A stretch of DNA of 64,000 nucleotides from Streptomyces misionensis (GCF_900104815.1 NZ_FNTD01000004.1:1674001-1738000); one strand, 5' to 3'. Shown: positions 54,204 to 64,000, numbered from the stretch's first letter. Numbers and translations: made by a program. Notes: generated from the letters alone by a model not told the origin.

Positions 54204-55043
54204 TCAGCGGGCGGCGAGCGCCTGTTCCCCGGCCCGGCGCATGGCCTCCAGCGGGGCCGGGGCACGGCCGGTCATCCGCTCGACCTGGAGGACGGCCTGG
54301 TGGACCAGCAGGTCCAGGCCGCCGACCACGGCGCCGCCGTACATGGACCAGCGGGCCGCCAGCTCGGTGGGCCAGGGCTCGTAGAGCACGTCGAAGAGGG
54401 TGGCGGGGCGTTCGGGCACCGCGGCGGCGAGGGCGTCGGTGGTGCCGGCCGGGGTGGTGGCGATCACCAGCGGGGCGCGCAGCGCCCGCGCCGCCTGCGA
54501 CCAGTCCGCCGTGCGCACGTCCACGTCGAGGCGGCGGCCCCACTCGCGCATCTCGGCGGCCCGGGCCTCGCTGCGCACATAGGCGACGACCTCGCCGGTG
54601 CAGATCCGGGACAGGGCGGCGAGCGCGGAGGAGGCGGTGGCGCCCGCGCCGAGGATCGCGGCGGAGTCCACCTGCTCGACGCCGTGCTCGCGCAGCGCGG
54701 CCACCATCCCCGGGATGTCGGTGTTGTCGCCGCGGGCGCGGCCGTCCTCGGTGAACACGACCGTGTTGACGGCGTCCACCGAGGCGGCCGTCTCGCTGAT
54801 CTCGTCGAGCAGCGGGATGACCGCCCGCTTCAGCGGCATGGTCAGCGACAGCCCCGCCCACTCGGGCCCGAGCTTCTCGAGGAAGCCGGGCAGCGCGGCC
54901 TCGTCGACCTCGAAGCGGTCGTACGACCAGCCGGTGAGCCCCAGCTCGGCGTAGGCCGCCCGGTGCAGCACCGGGGAGAGCGAGTGGGCGATGGGCTGTC
55001 CGAGCACGGCGGCCCGGCGGGCGTCAGTTGCCCGAGGTGGCAT
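54204..55043 (-). CDS. aroE: Shikimate dehydrogenase
   Basis: 279 residues. AAVLGQPIAHSLSPVLHRAAY binds shikimate; SLTMPLKRAVIPLLDE carries the catalytic Lys; RGDNTDIPGM the catalytic Asp. The NADP loop reads ILGAGATASSAL, slightly off the usual GAGGAA form. It reduces 3-dehydroshikimate. Its start overlaps the mltG 3' end by 20 bases, so the two are coupled. Confidence 0.93.
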   Translation of the reverse strand: MPPRATDARRAAVLGQPIAHSLSPVLHRAAYAELGLTGWSYDRFEVDEAALPGFLEKLGPEWAGLSLTMPLKRAVIPLLDEISETAASVDAVNTVVFTEDGRARGDNTDIPGMVAALREHGVEQVDSAAILGAGATASSALAALSRICTGEVVAYVRSEARAAEMREWGRRLDVDVRTADWSQAARALRAPLVIATTPAGTTDALAAAVPERPATLFDVLYEPWPTELAARWSMYGGAVVGGLDLLVHQAVLQVERMTGRAPAPLEAMRRAGEQALAAR

Positions 55044-56712
55044 TGAACTTGTCCTTGAGCTGCTTGAATTCTTCGTAGGTCTTGGCGAATTCGGTATTGG
55101 TCGTACCGTCGGTCGCCACGAAATAGATCCAGCCGTCGTGAGTCGGGTTCAGCGTCGCCTTGAGCGCGTCCTCGCCGGGGTTTCCGATGGGACCGGGCGG
55201 CAGGCCCTTGTGGGTGTACGTGTTGTACGGGCTCTGGTTGCTGTTGATGTCCTTCTCGGAGATGTGGATGTTGCTGGTGCCCTTGAGGTAGTTGTACGTC
55301 GAGTCGAACTGGAGCAGCTGGTTCGTCTCGGTGTTGGTGGGCTTCAGGCGGTTGTAGACCACTTCCGCCATCTTGCGGAAGTCGTCGTGGGTCTTGCCCT
55401 CCGCCTGGACCAGGCTCGCGACCGTGACCAGCTCGAACGCGTTGTGCAGGCCCAGCGACCTCGCCTTGGCGTCCAGGCCGTAGGCGGCGTACCTCTCCTT
55501 GGCCTGGGCCACCATCTGCTTGAGGATCGCATCGGGTTTCATGCCCTTGGCGGCCGCGTAGCTGCCCGGGAAGAGGAAGCCCTCCAGCGGGTCCTTGATA
55601 TTGCTGTCGCTGGAGACCCAGGACGGCAGACCGAAGGTCCGGTACTCCTTCGCGGCGATCTTCTGGGTCGTTCCGGCGGCCAATTGGAGTTTCTTGTCGA
55701 TGTCCTGGTACACACCGGCATTTCGCTCGCCCGGCCGCACCATCACATTGTTCTGGCTCTTCGGGTCGAGCATCATCCGCACGGCGCTGGCGGCGGACAT
55801 CTCCTTTTTCAGGAGATAGGCGCCGGCCTGGATCGAGTCGCCGCCCGGTGTGGTCCCCTGCGCGTGCACGAAGGCCTCGGCGCTCTTGACGACCCCGGCC
55901 TCCTTGAGGCGCCGCCCGATGTCCCAGCCTCCGGCGCCCTTGGGGATCTCCACGGTCACCGTCTCGCCGGTGCCGTCGCCCGCGTAGTCCGGGGCCGGAG
56001 CGAAACGGTTCTGGTAGAACTTGTAGCCGTAGTAGCCGACCCCGCCGAGGCCGCCGCCGAAGACCAGGACGACGACCATGCAGGCGCAGCCGGTGCGGCG
56101 CTTCTTGCTCTTGACGGGCTTTCTGCCCTTGCCGGCGCGCCGCTCGGCGCGGCCGGCCCGCTCGTGCGGCTCGTCGTCCTCGTCGTCGCCGCCCGCGAAG
56201 AAGGCGTGCTCCTCCTCGCCGTCCACGGCGGGGTCCGGCTCGGGTTCGACCTCGGGGCGCCTGCGGCCGGGCGGCTCCGGCGGCGGGTAGGCGTCCTCGG
56301 CGGCGTAGAAGTCGGGCTGCTCGGCGCCGTAGGCCACCGGCTGCTGCCCGTAGGGGTCGCCTGGGTCGGCCGCGTAGGGCACCTGGCCGTGGGTGCCGGT
56401 CGCGTCCCAGCCGCCCTGGTGGCCGGGCTGGGGGTGCTGGCCGGGCTGGGGGTGCTGGCCGGGGTACTGGGGGTCGTACGGGGTCTGGCCCTGGTCGGCG
56501 TAGTACGGGTACTGCTGACCGTCATAACCGGGCTGGGGCATCTGCTGCCAGTCGCCGTGCTGCGGCTGCTGCGGGTACTGCTGCTGCGACCGGCCTCCGT
56601 AGGCAGCCTGATGACCGGCGTACGCCTGCTGCCCTTCCCATCCGCCGTCCCCGTACAACGGGTCCTGCGGATGCCACGGTTCGGAGCCTGGGCCCCGGCC
56701 ATACTCAGTCAT
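55024..56712 (-). CDS. mltG: Endolytic murein transglycosylase MltG
   Basis: 562 residues. A cytoplasmic, Gln/Pro/Tyr-rich low-complexity N-terminus (1-200, with GQHPQPG repeated at 85-97) ends in a basic patch and a transmembrane helix (209-230). The extracellular YceG domain (about 250-555) has LEGFLFPGSY at 376-385 and the catalytic Glu438 in VQAEGKTHDD. MltG cuts nascent glycan strands and sets chain length. The long N-terminal tail is an actinobacterial addition and may bind cytoplasmic partners. Confidence 0.95.
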   Translation of the reverse strand: MTEYGRGPGSEPWHPQDPLYGDGGWEGQQAYAGHQAAYGGRSQQQYPQQPQHGDWQQMPQPGYDGQQYPYYADQGQTPYDPQYPGQHPQPGQHPQPGHQGGWDATGTHGQVPYAADPGDPYGQQPVAYGAEQPDFYAAEDAYPPPEPPGRRRPEVEPEPDPAVDGEEEHAFFAGGDDEDDEPHERAGRAERRAGKGRKPVKSKKRRTGCACMVVVLVFGGGLGGVGYYGYKFYQNRFAPAPDYAGDGTGETVTVEIPKGAGGWDIGRRLKEAGVVKSAEAFVHAQGTTPGGDSIQAGAYLLKKEMSAASAVRMMLDPKSQNNVMVRPGERNAGVYQDIDKKLQLAAGTTQKIAAKEYRTFGLPSWVSSDSNIKDPLEGFLFPGSYAAAKGMKPDAILKQMVAQAKERYAAYGLDAKARSLGLHNAFELVTVASLVQAEGKTHDDFRKMAEVVYNRLKPTNTETNQLLQFDSTYNYLKGTSNIHISEKDINSNQSPYNTYTHKGLPPGPIGNPGEDALKATLNPTHDGWIYFVATDGTTNTEFAKTYEEFKQLKDKFNATSGN

Positions 56713-56834
56713 CGATCCCCTAGAGCCGCGAGGCCGGCGGTCACGCGGCCAGTGGACCGGCTTCCGCTCCGCCTCTTGCTGTGCGGCGGCTGTTCGAACA
56801 CCGCCGCATCGCGCGGAACGTTACCGTATCGCGA

Positions 56835-57299
56835 TCAGATGACCACTTCGACGCCCTCACCGGGTGCTTTACCTGACACCCGTTCGGATTCCAGGGCCTG
56901 CTGGAGGATGACCACGGCGGCGGCCTGGTCGATGAAGGCGCGGCCCTTCTTGGACTTCACGCCCGACGCCCGCAGCCCCTGGCTGGCCGTCACCGTCGTC
57001 ATCCGCTCGTCCACCAGGCGCACCGGCACCGGCTCGATGCCCTTGGCCAGCTCCTGGGCGAAGGCGCGGACCTTGACGGCGGCCGGGCCCTCGCCCCCCT
57101 TCAGGGAGCGAGGGAGACCGACGACGACCTCGATCGGCTCATACTCCGCCACCAGTTGACGCAACCGGCGGTGGGCGGCGGGGATGTCACGGCCGGGGAC
57201 CGTCTCCACCGGGGTGGCGAGGATCCCGTCGGGGTCGCACGAGGCGACCCCGATCCGGGCGTCCCCGACGTCGATCGAAAGCCGACGTCCTCTGCGCAT
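56835..57299 (-). CDS. ruvX: RuvX/YqgF pre-16S rRNA nuclease
   Basis: 154 residues, RNase H-like fold. SIDVGDARIGVA at 8-19 places the first catalytic Asp10; VVVGLPRSLKG and VDERMTTVTA follow, and AFIDQAAAVVILQ ends the core with the last Asp. It is annotated historically as a Holliday junction resolvase; E. coli YqgF processes pre-16S rRNA. The ATG at 57299 is set by the family start. It follows alaS by 25 bases, presumably cotranscribed. Confidence 0.92.
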   Translation of the reverse strand: MRRGRRLSIDVGDARIGVASCDPDGILATPVETVPGRDIPAAHRRLRQLVAEYEPIEVVVGLPRSLKGGEGPAAVKVRAFAQELAKGIEPVPVRLVDERMTTVTASQGLRASGVKSKKGRAFIDQAAAVVILQQALESERVSGKAPGEGVEVVI

Positions 57300-57324
57300 T
57301 TCCGACCGTTTCCTTACTGGGCTA

Positions 57325-59997
57325 TCACTTGGCGGTCTCGGCCACGAGACGCTCGACGGCCTCGGCGGCCTCGCCGACGGCGGCCGGGTTCTGGCCGCCG
57401 CCCTGGGCGACGTCCGGCTTGCCGCCACCGCCGCCGCCGAGGGTCTTGGCGGCGGTGCGCACCAGGTCGCCGGCCTTCAGACCGCGCTCGCGGGCGGCCT
57501 CGTTGGTGGCGATCACGGTCAGCGGCTTGCCGTTGTTGACCGTGAACAGGGCGACCACGGCGGCCCGGCCGCCCTGGATGCGGCCGCGCACGTCGAGGAC
57601 CAGCTTGCGCAGGTCGTCCGGCGTGGTGCCGTCCGGCACCTGCCCCGTGACCAGGGCGACGCCCCGCACGTCCTTGGCCGAGTCGGCGAGCCCGCCGGCG
57701 GCCTGGAGCACCTTCTCGGCGCGGAACTTCTCGATCTCCTTCTCGGCGTCCTTCAGCTTGCCGAGCATGGCGGCGACCTTCTCCGGCAGCTCCTCGGAGC
57801 GGCCCTTGAGCAGCTCGGTCAGCTGGTTGACGACCGTGTGCTCGCGGGCGAGGAAGTTGTAGGCGTCCACGCCGACCAGAGCCTCGATACGGCGCACACC
57901 CGAGCCGATGGAGGACTCGCCGAGCAGCTTGACCAGGCCCAGCTGGGCGGTGTTGTGCACATGGGTGCCGCCGCACAGCTCCTTGGAGAAGTCGCCGATG
58001 GTCACCACGCGGACCCGCTCGCCGTACTTCTCGCCGAACTCGGCGATGGCGCCCTGCTTCTTGGCCTCGTCGATGCCCATGACCTCGGCGTGCACGTCGA
58101 GGTCGCGGGCCAGCACCTCGTTGATCTTCTGCTCGACGTCGGTCATCACGGCCGTCGGCACGGCGGACGGCGAACCGAAGTCGAAGCGGAAGCGGCCGGG
58201 CTGGTTCTCGGAACCGGCCTGGGCGGCCGTCGGGCCGAGGGCGTCGCGCAGGGCCTGGTGGGTGAGGTGGGTGGCCGAGTGGGCGCGGGCGATGGCCTTG
58301 CGGCGGCGCACGTCGATGGAGGCGTGGGCCTTGGCGCCGACGGTGACCTCGCCGACCTGGACCACGCCCTTGTGGACGTAGACGCCCGGCACCGGCTTCT
58401 GGCAGTCGCGGATCTCGATCACCGCACCGGAGTCGACCTTGATCCGGCCGGTGTCGCCGATCTGACCGCCGCCCTCGGCGTAGAAGGGGGTGCGGTCGAG
58501 GACGACCTCGACCTCGTCGCCCTCGGTGGCGGCCGGCGAGGAGACGCCGTCGACCAGCAGGCCGACGACGGTGGACTCGCCCTCGGTGTCGGAGTAGCCG
58601 ATGAAGTCGGTGGCGCCGGCGCTGTCGGCGATCTCGCGGTAGGCACCGAGGTCGGCGTGGCCGGTCTTCTTGGCCTGGGCGTCGGCCTTGGCGCGCTCGC
58701 GCTGCTCCTTCATCAGCCGCCGGAAGCCGTCCTCGTCCACGGCGAGGCCCTGCTCGGCGGCCATCTCCAGGGTGAGGTCGATCGGGAAGCCCCAGGTGTC
58801 GTGGAGCAGGAAGGCCTTCTCACCGGAGAGGACGGTGCCGCCGGACTGCTTGGTCTCGGTGACGGCGGTGTCCAGGATGTTGGTGCCGGCCTTCAGCGTC
58901 TTCAGGAAGGCGTTCTCCTCGGCGAGGGCGACCTTCTCGATGCGCTCGCGGTCGGTGATCAGCTCCGGGTACTGCTGGCCCATCATGCCGATCACGGTGT
59001 CGATCAGGTCCTTGACGACCGGACCGGTGGCACCCAGCAGCCGCATGTTGCGGATGGCGCGGCGCATGATGCGGCGCAGCACGTAGCCGCGGCCCTCGTT
59101 GCCCGGGGTGACGCCGTCGCCGATGAGCATGACGGAGGTGCGCATGTGGTCGGTGACCACGCGCAGGGAGACGTCCGAGTCGTGGGAGTCGCCGTAGCGG
59201 ACGCCGGTCAGCTCGGTGGCCTTGTTGATGACGGCCATGGAGGTGTCGATCTCGTACATGTTCTGCACGCCCTGCAGAATCATGGCGAGGCGCTCCAGGC
59301 CGAGGCCGGTGTCGATGTTCTTGCTGGGCAGGTCGCCGAGGATCTCGAAGTCGTCCTTGCCGGTGCCCTCGCCCCGCTCGTACTGCATGAAGACGAGGTT
59401 CCAGATCTCCACGTACCGCTCGTCGTTGACGGCCGGGCCGCCCTCGACGCCGAACTCAGGGCCGCGGTCGTAGTTGATCTCGGAGCAGGGGCCGCAGGGG
59501 CCGGGGACGCCCATGGACCAGAAGTTGTCCTTCTTGCCCAGGCGCTGGATGCGCTCCTTGGGCACGCCGACGACCTCGTGCCAGATCTGCTCGGCCTCGT
59601 CGTCGTCCTGGTAGACGGTGATCCACAGGCGCTCGGGGTCGAGGCCGTAACCGCCCTTGTCCAGGGAGCTGGTGAGCAGCTCCCAGGCGTACTTGATGGC
59701 GCCTTCCTTGAAGTAGTCGCCGAAGGAGAAGTTGCCGCACATCTGGAAGAACGTGCCGTGGCGCGTGGTCTTGCCGACCTCTTCGATGTCGGGCGTGCGC
59801 ACGCACTTCTGCACGCTGGTGGCGCGGTCGAACGGCGGCTTGACCTCACCCAGGAAGTAGGGCTTGAAGGGCACCATGCCGGCGGGGACGAGGAGCAGAG
59901 TCGGGTCGTCCGCGATGAGCGACGCCGAAGGGACGACGGTGTGCCCGCGCTCCTCGAAGAAGCTCAGCCAGCGGCGGCGAATCTCGGCCGACTCCAT
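57325..59997 (-). CDS. alaS: Alanyl-tRNA synthetase
   Basis: 890 residues: class II catalytic core at the N-terminus ([58 protein letters not shown]), editing domain with [14 protein letters not shown] and the zinc motif [11 protein letters not shown], and a C-terminal C-Ala domain ending in a glycine-rich stretch. It charges tRNA-Ala and edits mischarged Ser and Gly. Its ATG shares an A with the preceding gene's TGA. Confidence 0.98.
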   Translation of the reverse strand: MESAEIRRRWLSFFEERGHTVVPSASLIADDPTLLLVPAGMVPFKPYFLGEVKPPFDRATSVQKCVRTPDIEEVGKTTRHGTFFQMCGNFSFGDYFKEGAIKYAWELLTSSLDKGGYGLDPERLWITVYQDDDEAEQIWHEVVGVPKERIQRLGKKDNFWSMGVPGPCGPCSEINYDRGPEFGVEGGPAVNDERYVEIWNLVFMQYERGEGTGKDDFEILGDLPSKNIDTGLGLERLAMILQGVQNMYEIDTSMAVINKATELTGVRYGDSHDSDVSLRVVTDHMRTSVMLIGDGVTPGNEGRGYVLRRIMRRAIRNMRLLGATGPVVKDLIDTVIGMMGQQYPELITDRERIEKVALAEENAFLKTLKAGTNILDTAVTETKQSGGTVLSGEKAFLLHDTWGFPIDLTLEMAAEQGLAVDEDGFRRLMKEQRERAKADAQAKKTGHADLGAYREIADSAGATDFIGYSDTEGESTVVGLLVDGVSSPAATEGDEVEVVLDRTPFYAEGGGQIGDTGRIKVDSGAVIEIRDCQKPVPGVYVHKGVVQVGEVTVGAKAHASIDVRRRKAIARAHSATHLTHQALRDALGPTAAQAGSENQPGRFRFDFGSPSAVPTAVMTDVEQKINEVLARDLDVHAEVMGIDEAKKQGAIAEFGEKYGERVRVVTIGDFSKELCGGTHVHNTAQLGLVKLLGESSIGSGVRRIEALVGVDAYNFLAREHTVVNQLTELLKGRSEELPEKVAAMLGKLKDAEKEIEKFRAEKVLQAAGGLADSAKDVRGVALVTGQVPDGTTPDDLRKLVLDVRGRIQGGRAAVVALFTVNNGKPLTVIATNEAARERGLKAGDLVRTAAKTLGGGGGGKPDVAQGGGQNPAAVGEAAEAVERLVAETAK

Positions 59998-60344
59998 CAG
60001 TGGTCCTCATTCCGGTTGTACGAGTACATCGGGGCTTCGATGTACTTCGGGTTGCTGCGGTTGTTCTCGATGGCGGCGAGCCGCCGGGGCGCGGGGAGCC
60101 CGGGGGCTTCCTCGATGCCGAGGGCCTCCTGGAGCTCCGCCTCCCGCTGGGCCATGTTGTCGCGGACGTCGGTGGCGAAGCCGACCGCGCGGTCCTTCAG
60201 GCGCTGCCCGGTCTCCAGGGCCTTGTTGGCCGCGGTGGCGGCCAGGCTCTCCGGGGTCAGCTGCCGGATCCTGCGGTTGACCTTGGTGGTGGCCCAGACG
60301 CCGGCGGCGACGCCGGTCGTGAACCAGAACGTACGACGGAACAT
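59997..60344 (-). CDS. Small conserved membrane-anchored protein (DUF6167-like)
   Basis: 115 residues. A hydrophobic N-terminal stretch ([20 protein letters not shown], 1-20) is followed by a basic/helical region rich in Ala, Arg and Glu and a Tyr/Asn-rich tail. This is the small protein found before alaS in actinomycetes; I recall it as DUF6167. Function unknown. The stop overlaps the alaS start (TGATG), so the two are coupled. Confidence 0.78.
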   Translation of the reverse strand: MFRRTFWFTTGVAAGVWATTKVNRRIRQLTPESLAATAANKALETGQRLKDRAVGFATDVRDNMAQREAELQEALGIEEAPGLPAPRRLAAIENNRSNPKYIEAPMYSYNRNEDH

Positions 60345-60351
60345 CGCTCGG

Positions 60352-60795
60352 TCAGTCCCTCTTCCCGCGGGGGTTGCGCTTGCGTCGTGCGGCAGGGACC
60401 GTGCGGCCCACGATCACGGTACGCCGGGGCGACTTCTCGGGCACGTCCCCCTTGCGGCCGCCGAGCGCCCTGCGGACGCCGTAGCCGAAGGCCGCGACCT
60501 TGACCAGCGGGCCGCCGAAGGTGGAGGCGACGGTGGTGGACAGCGCGGACGCGTTCGAGGTGACCTCCTGGACGTCCGAGGCGATCGCGTCGACCCGGTC
60601 GATCTGGGTCTGCGCGGAGCGCACCGCCTGGGAGGCGTCCGCGAGCAGCGGGACGGCCTGGTCGGTCACGTCCGCCACGAGCTTGGTGGTCGCCTTGAGC
60701 GTCTGGGCCAGCCTCGCGAGGGCCACCGCGAGGAAGGAGACCAGGATCGCCCAGAAGACGGCCACCAGGATCCCGGCCACCTCGCCACCGGACAC
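60352..60795 (-). CDS. DUF948 family membrane protein
   Basis: 147 residues. One N-terminal transmembrane helix (about 5-28, AGILVAVFWAILVSFLAVALARL) leads into a long amphipathic, coiled-coil-like helix (LAQTLKATTKLVADVTDQAVPLLADASQAVRSAQTQIDRVDA) and a basic C-terminus. This matches DUF948, general-stress-associated membrane proteins of unknown function. The GTG at 60795 has AGGGAG about 12 bases upstream. It starts 161 bases from the divergent STAND gene and lies 7 bases before the next gene. Confidence 0.82.
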   Translation of the reverse strand: MSGGEVAGILVAVFWAILVSFLAVALARLAQTLKATTKLVADVTDQAVPLLADASQAVRSAQTQIDRVDAIASDVQEVTSNASALSTTVASTFGGPLVKVAAFGYGVRRALGGRKGDVPEKSPRRTVIVGRTVPAARRKRNPRGKRD

Positions 60796-60956
60796 TGTGC
60801 GCACCCGCTCCCTGAAACGTGCCTGAGCATCGGAAAAGTCGTGCACCGAGCCTATCGCGCCGGGGCGGCGGCTCCGTACCGGATTACCGGCGGGAACGGT
60901 GGAGTTACGGGAAGCGATTGTACGGAACGAACACGGTTCAGTACCCTCCGTGTCCC

Positions 60957-63122
60957 ATGCGAGGTCCTCAGTGCCCAGAACCTTTCGCCGATGGCGAGCC
61001 ACCCCTCGAACTGACCGCATTCGTCGGACGGGCGGCGGAGCTGGACTCCCTGGCCGCGGCGCTGCGCTCGGCCCGCCTGGTGACGGTGACCGGTACCGGC
61101 GGGGTGGGCAAGTCCCGGCTGGCCGCCCGGCTCGTGGCGGACCACGAGGGCGCGCACGGGTGGGTGGAGCTGGCGCCGGTGCGCGACGCGCAGTTCGTGG
61201 AGTACGCGGTGGCGGAGGCACTGGGACTGACCGACCACACCACCAGGTCGCCCCGCGAGGCGCTGCTGGAGCACTCGGCCGCGCTGCCGCCGCTGCTGGT
61301 CGTCGACGGGTTCGAGCACTTGGCCGGGGCCACGGCCGAGCTGGTGGCGGAGCTGCTGCGCAGGCTGCCCGGGCTGCGGGTGCTCGCGGTGGGCCGGCGT
61401 CCGCTGGGGCTGGCGGGCGAGCGGCTGTTCCCGCTGGCGCCGCTCGCTCCGGACGAGGCGGTGGAGCTGTTCACGCGGCGGGCCCGGGAGCAGGGGCTCA
61501 CGGTGGCCGACGGCCCCGAGGTGCGGGAGCTGTGCCGGCGGCTGGACGGCATCCCGCTGGCACTGGAGCTGGCGGCCGGCCGGCTGCGGGCGCTGTCCCC
61601 GGCACAGCTGCTGGAGCGCCTCGGCGACCGGTTCAGGCTGCTGACCGGCGGCGGCCGGGACGCGCTGCCCCGGCACCAGGCGCTGCGCACGGCGATCGGC
61701 TGGAGCCACGAGCTGTGCACGCCCGCCGAGCGGCTGCTGTGGGCGCGGCTCTCGGCGTTCGCGGGGACCTTCGACCTGGAGGCGGTCGAATACGTGTGCA
61801 GCGGGGACGGACTGGCCGCCGACGACGTCCTGGACGTGCTGTCGGAGCTGCTGGCCCAGTCGGTGATCGCCCGCGAGGACGGTCCGGCGGGCCCGCGCTA
61901 CCGGATGCTGGACAGCGTTCGCGCCTACGGCGCGGGCTGGCTGGAGGCGGCCGGGGACGCGGCCCGGCTGCGGCGGCGCCACCGGGACTGGTACCTGGGC
62001 CTGGCCGCCTGGTGCGAGCTGGAGTGGTTCTCGCCCCGGCAGGGTGAGGTGGCCGCGCGGGTCGCGGTGGAGCTGCCCAATCTGCGCACCGCGCTGGAGT
62101 TCTGCCTGACCGAGCCGTCGGAGGCGCATCTGGGCCAGTGCCTGGCGGGATCCCTCTGGTTCTGCTGGGTGGGCTGCGGGCGGCTGGCGGAGGGGCGGCG
62201 CTGGCTGGAGCGGAGCGTGGCGCTGGAGTCGGGCTACGAGCGCTCGCTGCTGAAGGCGCTGTGGGTGCTCGGCTACGTGGCGGTGCTCCAGGGCGACGCC
62301 GCGGCGGCGCTGGAGGCGCTGGGCGCCTGCCGGGAGCGGGCCGAGCGGACGGGCGATCTCGCGGCGGTGGCGTACGCGGAGCACCGCACCGGCTGTCTGG
62401 CGCTGGTCACGGACGATCTGCCGCGTGCAGAAACGCTGCTGCGGTCGGCGCTCACCCGCTACCGCGAGATCGGCGAACTCAACAGCAACGTGCTCATGGG
62501 CCACGTCGAGCTGGCGATGGCACGCGCCTTCCAGGGCGATCTGCCGGACGCGGTGCGGCTGTGCGAGGAGGTACGCCGGGTCTGCGAGGAGCACGGGGAG
62601 CGCTGGGCACGGTCGTACGCGCTGTACGTGCTGGCGTACGCGGCCTGCCGGGACGGCGCCCCGCAGCGTGCCCGCGAGCTGCTGACCGAGTGCCTGCGCC
62701 ACGCCCATGCCTTCGACGACCTGCTCGGCACGGTCCTCGCGATCGAGCTCCTCGCGCTGGTGACGGTGACCGAGGGCGACGCCGCCGAGGCAGCGCTCCT
62801 CCAGGGCGCGGCGAGCGGGCTCTGGCCCTCGGTGGGCCTGCCGCTCTTCGGCTCGGACCACTACAACGCCCCGCACGCCCAGTGCGAGAAGAGCGCCCGC
62901 CGGGCGCTGGGCGACACCCGTTACGAGGAGTGCGCGCGCCGCGGGGCCGGTCTGGACCGCGCGACGGCCGTGGCCCGGGCCCTCGGCCACCGCGGCGCGG
63001 CGCCGTCGGCCGCGCTGCCGCCGCCGCGCGGCGCGGGCGGGCGGGGCGGGGCGGGCACGGACGGGGGGCGTGCGCCGGAGCGGAGCGCGGTCGGCGCGAG
63101 ACGCCGGGAGGGCGGCCGGTAG
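60957..63122 (+). CDS. STAND-type NB-ARC ATPase / TPR-like regulatory protein
   Basis: 721 residues. A nucleotide-binding module (20-300) has FVGRAAELDSL, Walker A GTGGVGKS (46-53), Walker B LLVVDGFEHL (113-122) and the NB-ARC helices LCRRLDGIPLALELAAGRLRALSP; about 300-650 are helical repeats of the tetratricopeptide/AfsR type; the last 60 residues are basic and Gly-rich. Relatives in Streptomyces (AfsR, LuxR/MalT group) have a DNA-binding domain; none is found here, so it may act through a partner. No neighbouring target. Confidence 0.85.
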   Translation: MRGPQCPEPFADGEPPLELTAFVGRAAELDSLAAALRSARLVTVTGTGGVGKSRLAARLVADHEGAHGWVELAPVRDAQFVEYAVAEALGLTDHTTRSPREALLEHSAALPPLLVVDGFEHLAGATAELVAELLRRLPGLRVLAVGRRPLGLAGERLFPLAPLAPDEAVELFTRRAREQGLTVADGPEVRELCRRLDGIPLALELAAGRLRALSPAQLLERLGDRFRLLTGGGRDALPRHQALRTAIGWSHELCTPAERLLWARLSAFAGTFDLEAVEYVCSGDGLAADDVLDVLSELLAQSVIAREDGPAGPRYRMLDSVRAYGAGWLEAAGDAARLRRRHRDWYLGLAAWCELEWFSPRQGEVAARVAVELPNLRTALEFCLTEPSEAHLGQCLAGSLWFCWVGCGRLAEGRRWLERSVALESGYERSLLKALWVLGYVAVLQGDAAAALEALGACRERAERTGDLAAVAYAEHRTGCLALVTDDLPRAETLLRSALTRYREIGELNSNVLMGHVELAMARAFQGDLPDAVRLCEEVRRVCEEHGERWARSYALYVLAYAACRDGAPQRARELLTECLRHAHAFDDLLGTVLAIELLALVTVTEGDAAEAALLQGAASGLWPSVGLPLFGSDHYNAPHAQCEKSARRALGDTRYEECARRGAGLDRATAVARALGHRGAAPSAALPPPRGAGGRGGAGTDGGRAPERSAVGARRREGGR

Positions 63123-63151
63123 GGCGCGGGCGACCGGCTCGGAAAACGCGA

Positions 63152-63196
63152 GACCCGCCGGCTCGCCCGCCCCAAGGGGCGGAGAGACGGCGGGTC
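63152..63196 (-). terminator. Hairpin after rpsD
   Basis: GACCCGCCG (63152-63160) pairs with CGGCGGGTC (63188-63196), enclosing a second stem CCGCCCC/GGGGCGG with an AA loop. It lies 28 bases past the rpsD stop and may also end the convergent STAND gene transcript. Confidence 0.7.
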
Positions 63197-63224
63197 CGGG
63201 TGTGGTGCTACGCGCGCGCCGGGA

Positions 63225-63839
63225 TCAGCGGGCGTAGTACTCGACGACGAGCTGCTCGTCGCAGATCACCGGGATCTCCTTGCGGTTCGGCTCGCGGTCC
63301 AGGCGGAACGCCAGGGCCTTGAGGTTCACCTGGAGGTAGCGCGGGGTCTCGCCGTCCGCGGCGAAGCCACCCTCACGGGCGATCTGGAAGAGCGTCTTGT
63401 CCTTGGAGCGGTCGCGGACCTGCACGACGTCGTCCGGACGGACACGGAAGGACGGCTTGTCGACCTTCTGGCCGTTGACCTGGATGTGGCCGTGGACGAC
63501 CATCTGGCGGGCCTGGTAGATCGTGCGGGCGAGACCCGAGCGCAGGACCAGCGCGTCGAGGCGGCGCTCCAGCTCCACGATCAGGGCCTCACCGGTCTTG
63601 CCCTGGACCTTGGAGGCACGCTCGTAGGCGCGCACCAGCTGGCGCTCGGAGATGTCGTACTGAGCGCGCAGGCGCTGCTTCTCCAGCAGACGGACCTTGT
63701 AGTCCGAGTTCTGCTTGCGGCCGCGGCCGTGCTCACCCGGCGGGTAGGGGCGGGCCTCGAAGTACTTGACGGCCTTCGGGGTCAGCGCGATGCCGAGGGC
63801 ACGCGACTTCTTGACCTTGGGGCGGGACTGGTTCGCCAC
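63225..63839 (-). CDS. rpsD: 30S ribosomal protein S4
   Basis: 204 residues. The S4 RNA-binding domain (about 92-155) has [40 protein letters not shown]. The N-terminus ([27 protein letters not shown]) lacks the zinc cysteines, i.e. the zinc-independent (C-minus) form. S4 nucleates assembly of the small subunit. GTG start at 63839. It stands apart from the alpha operon, as is normal in Streptomyces. Sequence upstream to the window end shows no further gene. Confidence 0.97.
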   Translation of the reverse strand: MANQSRPKVKKSRALGIALTPKAVKYFEARPYPPGEHGRGRKQNSDYKVRLLEKQRLRAQYDISERQLVRAYERASKVQGKTGEALIVELERRLDALVLRSGLARTIYQARQMVVHGHIQVNGQKVDKPSFRVRPDDVVQVRDRSKDKTLFQIAREGGFAADGETPRYLQVNLKALAFRLDREPNRKEIPVICDEQLVVEYYAR

Positions 63840-64000
63840 TGTCTCTATCTCGTTTCGTAGTGTTCGGCTTGCCAGGGTTTCGGGAGGTCGCATCCGCAGC
63901 CGGGAAAACCCGCCGGTCCACGAGGGACCTGCCGGGCAGCCGCTTCCCTGGTCTGGGCACATACGTGCAGCACGCGAGTGGCCCACCGACCGTCCCGGGC

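Noticed and set aside
57184..61014. Long plus-strand frame opposite alaS
   Set aside because: A shadow of the alaS coding sequence with Val/Gly/Asp/Ala-rich composition and no domain.

Overview
This window is core chromosome from a high-G+C actinomycete, almost certainly a Streptomyces. The evidence is third-position G/C bias throughout, many GTG starts, ATGA and GTGA translational coupling, a full-length bldD, an actinobacterial integration host factor (sIHF), a three-gene conservon and an FMN-riboswitch rib operon containing ribM. From memory the gene order follows the conserved S. coelicolor region from the rib operon to rpsD; I could not check this. I see no tRNA, rRNA, CRISPR array, insertion sequence or prophage.

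Left part (1-29 kb), mixed metabolic and regulatory genes. A riboflavin operon reads leftwards (ribE, ribM, ribBA cut by the window edge) behind an FMN riboswitch with a visible terminator. Next come an SDR-like protein, a ROK regulator divergent from an MFS exporter, a thioesterase, an NCS2 uracil/xanthine permease, a DUF5995 protein and an F420-type oxidoreductase. A flavin amine oxidase and a nitrilase-family amidohydrolase form an operon at 9.5-12.1 kb. An APC permease followed by an Lrp/AsnC regulator lies at 17.3-19.3 kb. Both operons have phased arrays of the same GTTGCG motif upstream, which suggests one amine/amino-acid catabolic regulon. Between them lie a DUF4232 lipoprotein, a conservon (cvnA-B-C, no cvnD GTPase) and a GntR/UTRA regulator. 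Then come a GuaB1-type GMP reductase, a TagF-like glycerophosphotransferase-fold protein, a lipoprotein RNase Sa coupled to a barstar, a SorC regulator, rpe, rsmB and fmt.

Centre (29-36.6 kb), housekeeping. priA (degenerate, non-helicase form), an S1-domain protein, metK, coaBC, rpoZ, gmk and sihF. A strong hairpin separates rpoZ from coaBC.

Pyrimidine cluster (36.9-46.9 kb). It is transcribed leftwards as pyrR-pyrB-pyrC-(PH-like membrane protein)-carA-carB-pyrD-pyrF and encodes every step from bicarbonate and glutamine to UMP except orotate phosphoribosyltransferase (pyrE). The pyrR leader carries a good match to the PyrR-binding loop beside the Shine-Dalgarno sequence, which fits translational repression. 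A 13-bp hairpin sits between carB and pyrD.

Right part (47-64 kb). bldD reads rightwards from a promoter overlapped by two abutting BldD boxes and ends at an 18-bp hairpin with a U-tract. Reading leftwards follow an M24 peptidase-like protein with altered metal ligands, efp and nusB; a proline-rich P-loop ATPase; the shikimate operon aroE-aroC-aroK-aroB with mltG, ruvX and alaS upstream; and two small conserved membrane proteins. A STAND-type ATPase regulator reads rightwards, and rpsD (zinc-free S4) closes the window on the minus strand.
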